Positions 1-5,838 are shown, counted from the first letter of the stretch. The stretch: 6,877 nt of DNA from an uncultured Collinsella sp. (GCA_900761995.1 CAAFEY010000031.1:1-6877), one strand, 5' to 3'. Program-made: numbers and translations. The notes: generated by a model not told the origin, from the sequence alone.

Positions 1-1
1 C

Positions 2-115
2 TTCTCCGCGCGCACGAAGACGTACTACTACTCGACCGACGACGACCCCTCCATCAGGGGCGTCTCGCTCGCCGACTGCGACACGGGCGACGCGGCCAAG
101 CTCTTCGTGGCGTAA
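2..115 (+). CDS. C-terminal end of an unidentified protein (5' part outside window)
   Basis: An open frame enters the window at base 2 and ends at a TAA at 113-115, giving 37 residues. The peptide contains TKTYYYSTDDDPSIRG and ends in GDAAKLFVA. Codon third positions are almost all G or C, as expected for real coding sequence in a GC-rich actinobacterium, and the frame stays open to the window edge. I do not recognise the family and no catalytic motif can be asserted from so short a piece. It is followed directly by regulatory-gene debris, so it may be either the end of an intact upstream gene or another fragment. Confidence 0.4.
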   Translation, partial: FSARTKTYYYSTDDDPSIRGVSLADCDTGDAAKLFVA

Positions 116-147
116 GCCGCGCTTGGGGACGGGCGCGGTTCGCATTC

Positions 148-380
148 GTGAAAGCGCATGCGGACTCTCGAGAGACGACCTTCTGCTGGTCGTCTCTCGA
201 GTACCCCGCGCCCTACCTCGAGTTCGCGCGCGACAACAAGGAGCTCTTCGCCGCCCTGCTGGCAAACTCGGGCGCGCTCGAGCTCGACCGGGTGTACGCG
301 CGCATGCTCGAGCACGTCATATCCCCCGTCCTCGAAAGGTTCGACGCGGCCGCCGGGGACCGCGCCTTCGCCACGAGCGC
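148..380 (+). pseudogene. TetR-family regulator fragment (ligand-binding domain only)
   Basis: The frame beginning at a GTG at 148 encodes SSLEYPAPYLEFARDNKELF, followed by ALLANSGALELDRVYARMLE and HVISPVLERFDAAAGDRAFA. This reads like the middle of a TetR-type C-terminal domain, in the class where a helix with (E/D)NxxLFxALL is followed by a helix ending in PVLERF. TetR proteins are usually about 190 residues. Here the whole N-terminal DNA-binding helix-turn-helix is absent, and similarity stops after about position 380, where the reading sense passes into another regulator. A piece without a DNA-binding domain cannot act as a repressor, so I call it a remnant. Its 5' limit coincides with a 14-bp inverted repeat (167-201). 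The family call rests on pattern recognition. Confidence 0.55.
167..201. repeat. 14-bp perfect inverted repeat, 7-nt loop
   Basis: Arms CTCGAGAGACGACC (167-180) and its exact reverse complement (188-201) flank the loop TTCTGCT. No T-run follows on either strand, so it is not a rho-independent terminator. It lies where recognisable TetR homology begins, so it could mark a fold-back or template-switch junction. It could also be a chance palindrome in coding sequence. Confidence 0.7.
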
Positions 381-809
381 AATCTCGCTCAGGAGGACCT
401 TGCGCGTTAGCTTTTCATCACGTGTCAGGCTGTCAGCAGATGGGAGACGGGCGAGACAACGCCCGGCATCGACATGACGAAGCTCATCGCAACGGTGCTC
501 AACGTACCGGTGTCGGAGCTGCTTGAGATGCCCAATCATTATTGCGAGAACTGCGGCATGATGCTGACTGGCTCTGACCAGCTTGGCACCAATGTCGACG
601 GTTCCAAGAATGAGTATTACTGCCAATGGTGCTTCAGCGATGGCGCCTATACGTACGAGACCTCCATGGAGGACCTGATCGAGGAGTGCGCCCCGCGCTT
701 GGCCGAGCAAACGGGCTGCACCGTCAACGAATGCGCATCGCTGCTTGGTGCCGTGTATCCCGCTCTCGACCGTTGGAAACAGTGCGGGCCTTGCATCAAG
801 GGCAGGTAA
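375..809 (+). pseudogene. XRE helix-turn-helix / zinc-ribbon protein, 5'-truncated with internal amber stop
   Basis: In the frame of the TAA at 807-809 the sequence reads NLAQEDLAR, then TAG (408-410), then LFITCQAVSRWETGETTPG and IDMTKLIATVLNVPVSELLE. This is a typical XRE/Cro-type HTH, whose family form is LARQLFITRQAVSRWE. The amber codon sits where Gln (CAG) is usual and the Cys where Arg (CGT) is usual, so both fit single C-to-T changes. The C-terminal half, from about 535, matches the putative zinc-ribbon family (zf-ribbon_2 type): YCENCGMML at the start, LGTNVDGSKNEYYCQWCF, an acidic TSMEDLIEE helix and a closing ALDRWKQCGPCIKGR. The usual first 15-20 residues of the HTH are replaced by the TetR fragment. 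Reinitiation at ATG 474 would give a 111-residue protein with the intact zinc ribbon but only the last HTH helix; no ribosome binding site precedes that ATG. Role otherwise unknown. Confidence 0.75.
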
Positions 810-920
810 CGAGGCTGCGGCACTGTTCAAGTCACCGTTTCTGGCATGGGTATGCATTTGCCCTGCCGCTTCGGATGCTCGGCATCTGTTAGTGGGCGGC
901 GGTTGGACGCCACGTGGGAA
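810..920. other. Intergenic stretch without recognisable features
   Basis: Between the zinc-ribbon stop codon and the stop of the convergent Fic remnant I see no convincing coding frame, no hairpin with a T-run and no repeat. The short open frames here do not resemble any family I know. Confidence 0.4.
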
Positions 921-1420
921 TCAGGTCGCCGTCTCGACCTTATCTTCAACATGCCAAGAGCCGGCTCGGTTGCTGCCGACTCTCTTCAGGTTGCCCGATG
1001 CCTTCAGCTCCGCAACCAGGCGCTCGGCGGTTCGCTTCGAGCACCCCGGGAACTCGGCTAGCATTTGAACGCTGCCTTTGGGCTCTCCCTAAAGAAGCCG
1101 AGCGCACGGGAAAGCTCCAGGCCGCGTCCGTCCGCTGGCTTTGCGAATGGGAGGATGGAGCCGCGCATGGCTTCAAGCATGAACGCGACGAACGCCTCGC
1201 TCGGGCCGGCTCTGTCGGACTCGGCCAGCGTTGCGTTGTAGTCGGATTGCCTTTTTCGTATGGCGGTCTCGACCGGAAGCCATGCGAGGACGGGCCTCCG
1301 CCTCGAGAGCAGGAGCGTATGCCACAGCCTTCCGGTTCTGCCGTTTCCGTCGGCGAAGGGGGTGCGCGAACTCGAATTCAATCCAGCATGGACGGCAACC
1401 TCTCCCGCGCGGACGCACTC
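921..1420 (-). pseudogene. Fic-family (AMPylase-type) protein, multiply frameshifted remnant
   Basis: Fic enzymes transfer AMP or related groups to target proteins using a conserved HPFxDGNGRxGR motif whose His is the catalytic base. The minus strand encodes PFADGNGRTGRLWHTLLLS (about 1303-1360), then LAWLPVETAIRKRQSDYN and FVAFMLEAM, a typical Fic core. The residues expected just upstream, EFEFAHP, lie in a different frame: a run of five Gs at 1358-1362 (CCCCC on the coding strand) shifts the frame between HP and F. In the open frame the motif begins RTPFADGNGR, so the catalytic His is lost. A second shift near 1077-1082 gives an early TAG at 1058-1060. The next frame continues with SVQMLAEFPGCSKRTAERLV and LKRVGSNRAGSWHV, the usual winged-helix tail, ending at TGA (921-923). 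The 5' part is not clearly recoverable: an in-frame TAG lies upstream and there is no convincing start. Confidence 0.8.
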
Positions 1421-1512
1421 ACCCGCTCTCCCCCGCCGTTCGAATTCGACGCGTTTGTCCTACTCAATCCCATTTTCTGCCGCCGCCAGTGAGGAATGTA
1501 ACGAACCGCGCC
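1421..1512. other. Degraded region, possible 5' debris of the Fic gene
   Basis: No intact gene is visible. The minus strand has short open pieces in all three frames, interrupted by stops (for example the TAG near 1462), and none matches a confident Fic N-terminus. It is probably decayed coding sequence, lying downstream of the terminator of the redox operon. Confidence 0.35.
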
Positions 1513-1554
1513 AAAAAACGAACGGGACTGCACGCCGCGTGGCGCACCGTCCCG
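1513..1554 (-). terminator. Rho-independent terminator of the redox operon
   Basis: Read on the minus strand, CGGGAC pairs with GTCCCG (plus 1549-1554 with 1523-1528). The interior has a further CGCC/GGCG stem with a 4-nt loop, and TTCGTTTTTT follows (plus 1513-1522). It lies about 50 nt beyond the thioredoxin-lipoprotein stop codon in the right orientation to end that transcript. The stem has an imperfect internal loop, so efficiency is uncertain. Confidence 0.65.
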
Positions 1555-1571
1555 CTCATACCATTGACGAC

Positions 1572-1598
1572 GTGGCAAAGGGACTGTCCCTTTGCCAC
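1572..1598. repeat. 11-bp perfect inverted repeat, REP-like
   Basis: GTGGCAAAGGG (1572-1582) and its exact complement (1588-1598) flank a 5-nt loop, between the lipoprotein stop codon and the terminator. No T-run follows on either strand, so it is not a classical terminator. It resembles short dispersed palindromes I associate with intergenic 3' regions of Coriobacteriia genomes, from memory and unverified. It could protect the 3' end of the mRNA. Confidence 0.6.
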
Positions 1599-1606
1599 AT
1601 TCGTAC

Positions 1607-2578
1607 TTACTGTCCGCTCTTTGCGAGCGCCTGCTCGATGAGCTTGTTGAGCGTCTCGCGCTGCTCGGCAGAATTGATGCCGCCCACGATCGGCTCTCCC
1701 ACGATGTTGCCGTTCTGGTCGATTACGTAGGTGGTCGGGAACGAATACAGGTTGGAGGTGAACTTGCCAGCCTCGCTGTCCGACTTGAACCAGATATTCT
1801 TGTACGTCACGCCCTTCTTGGAAAGCACGTCCTTGGCATCGGCCACCTCGTCTTTGTTCCCATCGAGCGTAAAGGAATTGACACCCACGACCTGACCGCC
1901 TTTTGCAGCAAGCTCCTTATTGAGATCCTCAAGATCGCTCAGCTCGCTCACGCACGGTTTACAAGTGGTGAACCAGAAGTTCATGACGGTAACCTTGTTC
2001 CTGGAGAACAACTCGTCGCTGTTCACCTCGTTGCCGTCAAGGTCCTTACCCGTAAAGCTGGGGAACTTCGCCGCCTCGCTCGAAGTATCGCCATCAGTCG
2101 TCATACCCGCGGCCGAGGCATCAACGCTCTCGCCTGCACCGGGCGTGGTGCCGCAGCCGGGAAACTTCTTTTCCAGGCTCTCCAGCTTTTCTTCGATCTC
2201 TTTGATTTGCTGCGCACCGGCCTTGAGCGTCTTGAGCTCGTCTGCCGTAAACTCGTCCTTGGCACTGTCGATGGTCTTGACCAGGAAATCACCGTAATTG
2301 CTGCCGTCCTCGATCATTGCCGAGTCCTTATTTGCTGCATTGAATACCTTTTCCCACAGCGTGTTATCGCTCGAAAGGATGTCGTTCTCCTTCTGCATTA
2401 GTTTCGTATATAGTTCGGCAGCCTCGTCGGCATTGGCCGGCTCTTGCGCAATGAGCTCCGCAATCTCGGAATCGGAACCGGTAGATTCGCCGGCGTTGCT
2501 GCCGGGTGCCGAACATGCCACGAGGCACAAGGCCAACACCGGCACCATAAACAGGGCCGCAATCTTAGAAAGCTTCAT
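1607..2578 (-). CDS. TlpA-like thioredoxin-fold lipoprotein
   Basis: Predicted extracytoplasmic thiol-disulfide oxidoreductase of the TlpA/redoxin type, 323 residues. The start is ATG at 2578: GGAGG (2590-2586) is 7 nt upstream, whereas the ATG two codons earlier (2584) abuts the Shine-Dalgarno with no spacing. Domains: lipoprotein signal peptide with lipobox LVAC (19-22, lipidated Cys22); a mostly helical, acidic N-terminal region (about 38-140) rich in Glu and Lys, likely partly coiled coil; a Gly/Ser/Thr linker (142-170); then the thioredoxin fold (about 172-320). The fold carries the active site WFTTCKPC (Cys206 and Cys209), VVGVNSFTLDG, and the cis-Pro loop SFPTTYVID (Pro281). An extra cysteine, Cys142 in FPGCGTT, precedes the linker. 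It is the last gene of the operon, 30 nt after the NapH-like gene, suggesting it receives electrons from that membrane protein. Its physiological substrate (cytochrome, peroxide or protein disulfides) is not visible. Confidence 0.92.
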   Translation of the reverse strand: MKLSKIAALFMVPVLALCLVACSAPGSNAGESTGSDSEIAELIAQEPANADEAAELYTKLMQKENDILSSDNTLWEKVFNAANKDSAMIEDGSNYGDFLVKTIDSAKDEFTADELKTLKAGAQQIKEIEEKLESLEKKFPGCGTTPGAGESVDASAAGMTTDGDTSSEAAKFPSFTGKDLDGNEVNSDELFSRNKVTVMNFWFTTCKPCVSELSDLEDLNKELAAKGGQVVGVNSFTLDGNKDEVADAKDVLSKKGVTYKNIWFKSDSEAGKFTSNLYSFPTTYVIDQNGNIVGEPIVGGINSAEQRETLNKLIEQALAKSGQ

Positions 2579-2608
2579 GGTCATTCCTCCGTTTTGTCGA
2601 AGCTTGTT

Positions 2609-3478
2609 TTACCTTTCATCAGCGGTCGAGGGGAGCTTTTCTGCCGACGCATCCAGGCCATAGCGATAGCTGATGGCATCAACGGGACAAGCCCCAATGC
2701 ACTTTCCGCACCGGATACATTCGGCGCTATTGGGTGCACGGGTCACATCAACGTCCATCTGGCAAACCTTTGAGCACTTGCCGCACGAGACACATTTGCA
2801 TGCGTCGACCCGTATTCCCAGTAAGGACACCTTATTCATGAGTGCGTAGAATGCGCCGAGCGGGCAAATCCACTTGCAGAAGGGGCGATAGAACAAAATG
2901 CTCAGCACCACCACAACAATGAGAACGATTAGCTTCCAGGTAAAGAGCTGTCCCAGCGCAGATCGAATGCCGGCATTGGAAATGGCAAGCGGAATGGCGC
3001 CCTCGAGCACACCCTGTGGACAGATGTACTTGCAAAAGAACGGGTCGCCCATCCCCAGATCGTTGACCACCAGCACAGGCAGCAATACCACGGCAAACAG
3101 CAGCACAACGTATTTGACATACGTAAGCGCCTTGAGCCTTTTCGTCGATATCTTTTTGCTGGGAATCTTGTGAAGCAGCTCCTGCAGCCAGCCAAACGGG
3201 CACAAAAACCCGCATACAAATCGTCCCAGCAGCACGCCAAGCAAAATGAGTGTACCGGTAACGTAGTAGGAGAAGTTGAACTTAGATGAACCCACCACCG
3301 ACTGGAACGATCCGATGGGACACGCGCCCGTTGCCGCAGGGCATGAATAGCAGTTTAGCCCGGGTACACAGACTGTTTTTCCCGCGCCCTGGTAGATGCT
3401 GCCCTTGGCAAAGTTAGGCAGGTGAATGTTGGTGATAAGCGTCGCCGCCGCTTGAATGAGTCCGCGAAATCGAACCAT
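2609..3478 (-). CDS. NapH-like membrane 4Fe-4S protein
   Basis: Polytopic membrane electron-transfer protein of the NapH/CcoG-related 4Fe-4S type, 289 residues from ATG 3478. Motifs in order: CVPGLNCYSCP (37-47), the first membrane segment (about 72-92) ending in CGFLCPFG (90-96), membrane segment 121-140, CKYICPQG (149-156), membrane segment 181-198, CKWICPLG (201-208). Two ferredoxin clusters follow: C229-x2-C232-x2-C235-x3-C239 and C254-x2-C257-x2-C260-x3-CP (264-265). This architecture fits electrons moving from a cytosolic donor into membrane CxxxCP sites and out to an extracytoplasmic thiol partner. No Shine-Dalgarno lies at normal distance from ATG 3478. An alternative TTG at 3511, 10 nt after a GGAG and overlapping the upstream stop by 8 nt, would add 11 residues (AKRKNT...) and allow translational coupling; I cannot decide between them. 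A still longer start at 3598 would run through the small CxxC gene and is wrong. Confidence 0.9.
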   Translation of the reverse strand: MVRFRGLIQAAATLITNIHLPNFAKGSIYQGAGKTVCVPGLNCYSCPAATGACPIGSFQSVVGSSKFNFSYYVTGTLILLGVLLGRFVCGFLCPFGWLQELLHKIPSKKISTKRLKALTYVKYVVLLFAVVLLPVLVVNDLGMGDPFFCKYICPQGVLEGAIPLAISNAGIRSALGQLFTWKLIVLIVVVVLSILFYRPFCKWICPLGAFYALMNKVSLLGIRVDACKCVSCGKCSKVCQMDVDVTRAPNSAECIRCGKCIGACPVDAISYRYGLDASAEKLPSTADER

Positions 3479-3503
3479 AACATGCGATACAGTGTTTTTC
3501 CTC

Positions 3504-3650
3504 TTAGCCAATTCCGACACACTCCAAGCACAGCCTAATCGCCTTGGCAAGCACGGCATCCGCCTCGCCACGCATAACGCCAAAGCACACCATGGCAATT
3601 CCGACGATCAACAAAGCGACCTGCACCATGGGTTTTACCGCTTTGAACAA
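3504..3650 (-). CDS. CD1871A-type small membrane CxxC protein
   Basis: A 48-residue protein from TTG 3650, or 51 from GTG 3659, ending at TAA 3504-3506. It has one hydrophobic segment, VQVALLIVGIAMVCFGVM, then a short helix and a C-terminal ICLECIGIG-like tail, here RLCLECVGIG, at the very end. This is the signature of the CD1871A family of small CxxC motif-containing proteins seen in Clostridia and Coriobacteriia next to 4Fe-4S membrane proteins and TlpA-like genes. Start choice: AAAGGAG (3667-3661) lies 10 nt before the TTG (8 nt from GGAG) but overlaps the GTG, so TTG 3650 fits better. It is the first gene of the unit, with the NapH-like gene directly after or overlapping. A redox-active dithiol at the membrane that shuttles electrons between the Fe-S protein and the lipoprotein is plausible inference; the family's biochemical role is not known to me. 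Confidence 0.85.
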   Translation of the reverse strand: MFKAVKPMVQVALLIVGIAMVCFGVMRGEADAVLAKAIRLCLECVGIG

Positions 3651-3659
3651 CCTGACCAC

Positions 3660-3741
3660 TCCTTTCGTTACGCGACCCATTGGACCATATCGACTATAAA
3701 ATCCGTGTTAAGCGCGATCTGAAATGTACAAGGAGGCTGTT
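3660..3741. promoter_or_regulatory. Divergent intergenic promoter region
   Basis: This gap of about 80 bp separates the redox operon (minus) from the two-component operon (plus) and must hold both promoters. It is less GC-rich than its surroundings. TATAAA at 3695-3700 is a candidate -10 on the plus strand, and TATAGT, overlapping it on the minus strand (3699-3694), is a candidate -10 for the redox genes. Neither has a good TTGACA-like -35 at 17 bp, which fits activator-dependent transcription. I saw no clear direct repeat to name as a response-regulator site. AAGGAGG at 3730-3736 is the response-regulator ribosome binding site. Confidence 0.45.
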
Positions 3742-4416
3742 ATGCGTATTTTGATCGTCGAGGACGAGCAGGCGCTGTGTGACACAATCGTGCGCAGTTT
3801 GCGAAACCTGGCATACAGCGTCGACTGCTGTCACGATGGACAGGAGGCGCTCGACCTACTTGGCGTTGAAATCTTTGACCTCGTGGTGCTCGACCTCAAC
3901 CTTCCCCGTGTCGACGGTATGACCGTACTCAAGGAACTTCGGAAAACCGACCGTGAGACCAAGGTGCTGATCCTGTCCGCACGCGGCGAGGTATCCGATA
4001 AAGTCGCCGGACTCGATGCCGGTGCCAACGATTACCTTACCAAGCCGTTTCATCTGGATGAGCTTGCGGCGAGGATTCGCAGCCTTACTCTCAGGCGCTT
4101 TGCGCAAAACGACATAGTATTAACCTGTGGAAAACTCTGCTTTGACACCAAAGCCCGCATCGCCTCCATAGAAAGCGGTGCCCTGTCTCTGACACGCAAA
4201 GAAACGGGAATCCTGGAATACCTGATGCTTAACCAAGGGCGCCCGGTAAGCCAAGAGGAGCTTATCGAGCATGTTTGGGATAGCACTGTAAACAGCTTTA
4301 GCAACGCAACCCGGGTTCATATCTCGTCACTCCGAAAAAAGCTGCGCAGCGCTTTGGGATACGACCCGATTCGCAATCGGATCGGAGAGGGCTACGTCAT
4401 GGAGGATAGCGAATGA
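3742..4416 (+). CDS. OmpR/PhoB-family response regulator
   Basis: Cytoplasmic two-component transcription factor, 224 residues. The start is ATG 3742, 5 nt after AAGGAGG; the ATG at 3724 lies upstream of that Shine-Dalgarno and would add six residues of no family character. The receiver domain (1-115) has acidic pocket Glu7-Asp8, phospho-acceptor Asp51 in VVLDLNLP, Ser79 in LILSA and Lys101 in YLTKPF. The winged-helix DNA-binding domain (about 125-222) has LSLTRKETGILEYL, the recognition-helix region NATRVHISSLRKKL and the C-terminal wing IRNRIGEGYVM. All key residues are present, so it should be functional. It overlaps the kinase gene by ATGA. Its divergent placement suggests it controls the redox operon, possibly in response to envelope redox state; that is inference. 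Confidence 0.95.
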   Translation: MRILIVEDEQALCDTIVRSLRNLAYSVDCCHDGQEALDLLGVEIFDLVVLDLNLPRVDGMTVLKELRKTDRETKVLILSARGEVSDKVAGLDAGANDYLTKPFHLDELAARIRSLTLRRFAQNDIVLTCGKLCFDTKARIASIESGALSLTRKETGILEYLMLNQGRPVSQEELIEHVWDSTVNSFSNATRVHISSLRKKLRSALGYDPIRNRIGEGYVMEDSE

Positions 4417-5552
4417 AACAGCTTTCGCTGCAATGGCGCATAACAATCATGACGGCACTGCTAACGTGTATGGCGTGCGCTCTCACGAACTGCCTGGTCG
4501 GCTATATGGGCATGCACTACATGGACGCCATTGGCAGTGGCATCTCGGCTCTTAGCACAGCCGACGAAGATATGCCCCAGGCGTTTGACCCAACGAACGT
4601 GACCCTCGATGACGAGGTCACGGTCGTCGTAAACAACGCACAAGAGTCTTTTGGCGCGACAGCCTGGTGCATCACGGCTGGAGTCACGCTGCTTGGTGGC
4701 GTGCTCGCATACTTTGTGAGCGGTCGTGCCCTCAAACCGCTACGGGCTTTTGCTGCTCAGGTAGAGCGCGTACAGCCTAACAACCTAAGAGAAATCAAGC
4801 TCAACGAAGATGTTCCCGCCGAACTTCAACGATGCAGCGCCTCTTTCAACGACATGATCGCCCGCCTTGGCGAGGGGTTCTCTGCACAGCAACAGTTTAC
4901 CGGCAACGCCGCACACGAGCTGCGAACCCCGCTTGCCCTTATGCAAGCGCAGATTGAACTGTTCGCCTCCGAGCACCCCACGTCGCAACCCGATACGGCA
5001 GAGCTGCTCGGCCTGCTACAAGAACAAACCGAGCGCATGTCACGAATGACCAAAGTCTTGCTCGAGATGAGCGAGCTCCGCAGCGTTCCTTGCGAGGATG
5101 CCGTCGAACTTGGCCCCTTGTCCGAAGAAGTCCTCGCTGATCTTGCGCCGCTTGCCGAGAATAAGGGCGTAACCCTCGATTGCGCCGGAGACGCTTTGGC
5201 AATCGGAAACGACACACTCCTCTATCGGCTGGTGTTTAACCTGGTCGAAAACGCCATCCGCTACAGTCACCCCGGCTCGGCTGTCAACGTCTCTATCTGC
5301 GATATCGATAGCCACGTGTTCCTGCGAGTCAAGGATCAGGGCCCGGGAATACCCAAGCAGCACCGAGAGAGCATCTTTCAGCCGTTTTTTCGTCTCGACA
5401 AATCCCGCAGCAGGGCATACGGCGGCGCAGGACTCGGGCTAGCACTTGTCTGGGAGATCGCCGCGCTTCACGGTGGCACTGCAGAGGTCGAAGCAAGTTC
5501 CGAGAACGGAACTACCATGCTCGTTAGCTTTCCAAAACGGACCCCAGCGTAA
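4413..5552 (+). CDS. Two-component sensor histidine kinase
   Basis: Membrane sensor kinase, 379 residues, the partner of the response regulator it overlaps by 4 nt. GGAGG lies 7 nt before the ATG. Order: membrane segment 1 (about 9-32), a short extracytoplasmic loop (about 33-83) rich in Asp and without cysteines, membrane segment 2 (about 84-104), a HAMP-like linker (105-157), the dimerization/phospho-acceptor helix with NAAHELRTPL (His168), then the ATPase domain. The ATPase domain has an N-box NLVENAIRYS (Asn280), G1 DQGPGIP (308-314), FQPFFR, and G2 GGAGLGLAL (337-345). All catalytic boxes are intact. The sensing loop is only about 50 residues, too short for a classical PAS or Cache fold, so the stimulus may be sensed in or at the membrane or through a partner. 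Cysteines occur in and near both membrane segments (Cys19, 22, 27 and 86). The ligand cannot be named from the sequence. Confidence 0.95.
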   Translation: MKQLSLQWRITIMTALLTCMACALTNCLVGYMGMHYMDAIGSGISALSTADEDMPQAFDPTNVTLDDEVTVVVNNAQESFGATAWCITAGVTLLGGVLAYFVSGRALKPLRAFAAQVERVQPNNLREIKLNEDVPAELQRCSASFNDMIARLGEGFSAQQQFTGNAAHELRTPLALMQAQIELFASEHPTSQPDTAELLGLLQEQTERMSRMTKVLLEMSELRSVPCEDAVELGPLSEEVLADLAPLAENKGVTLDCAGDALAIGNDTLLYRLVFNLVENAIRYSHPGSAVNVSICDIDSHVFLRVKDQGPGIPKQHRESIFQPFFRLDKSRSRAYGGAGLGLALVWEIAALHGGTAEVEASSENGTTMLVSFPKRTPA

Positions 5553-5561
5553 ACCGACCAT

Positions 5562-5597
5562 TAAAACGAAGGGGCCCCGCGCATGAATGGACCCCCT
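5562..5597 (+). terminator. Possible terminator, apparently interrupted
   Basis: Just after the kinase stop the plus strand has AAAACGAAGGGGCCCCGCGC, the kind of A-run plus GC-rich left arm seen in bidirectional terminators. The expected right arm and T-run are missing. A weak substitute stem GGGGCC / GGACCCC can form across the loop to 5595, followed by the modest T-rich ATTTCTT. The break falls where the IS-like end begins (about 5588), suggesting the original terminator was split. Low confidence. Confidence 0.35.
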
Positions 5598-5838
5598 CCC
5601 ATTTCTTGGGCTGGAAAGTGATTGTCGAGGAACGGGAGGCTATCTTGACCATATACGACGAGACCTCAGGGCGGGGGCGGCCGACCTCTTCGGGGAGGGC
5701 GCCGGCTACGAGTCGGCGGCGAGGCGCCTGGGCATCAGCCGCGAGGCCGCGAGAAACTGGTCGTGTCGCGAAAGTTGGTGTAAGGCTCGGCTCGCGATGG
5801 TGGCCGGAGGCCGCCTGAGCGAGCCGAGAATCGCTTAG
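5588..5838 (+). pseudogene. IS3-like element end with transposase orfA remnant
   Basis: TGGACCCCCTCCCATTTC at 5588 looks like an IS3-family terminal repeat (TG at the tip, C-rich). The frame ending at TAG 5836-5838 then reads DLRAGAADLFGEGAGYESA and ARRLGISREAARNW. This is a typical transposase OrfA helix-turn-helix, followed by KARLAMVAGGRLSEP, which resembles the segment after the HTH in IS150-like OrfA proteins. The expected start YDExLRRR is split: ILTIYDE is in one frame and DLR in the next, so a frameshift lies near 5665. Similarity ends at about 5830. OrfB with its DDE catalytic core and the other terminal repeat are not in the window. It cannot move by itself. Confidence 0.65.

Noticed and set aside
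914..1492. Plus-strand 192-codon open frame over the Fic region
   Set aside because: It is the complement of the Fic remnant. The minus strand carries the DGNGRTGR motif and the winged-helix tail, and the plus translation has no recognisable features.
1592..2401. Long plus-strand open frame of 269 codons opposite the lipoprotein
   Set aside because: It is antisense to the TlpA-like gene, which has a clear signal peptide, WFTTCKPC site and Shine-Dalgarno. The plus frame has no recognisable motif.
3479..3598. Upstream extension of the NapH-like gene to a start at 3598
   Set aside because: These bases are the reading frame of the small CxxC gene (ends 3504). The extended peptide is arginine/cysteine-rich with no family similarity and no ribosome binding site.
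3724..3741. Earlier ATG for the response regulator at 3724
   Set aside because: AAGGAGG lies between it and ATG 3742, and the receiver domain naturally begins MRILIVEDE at 3742.
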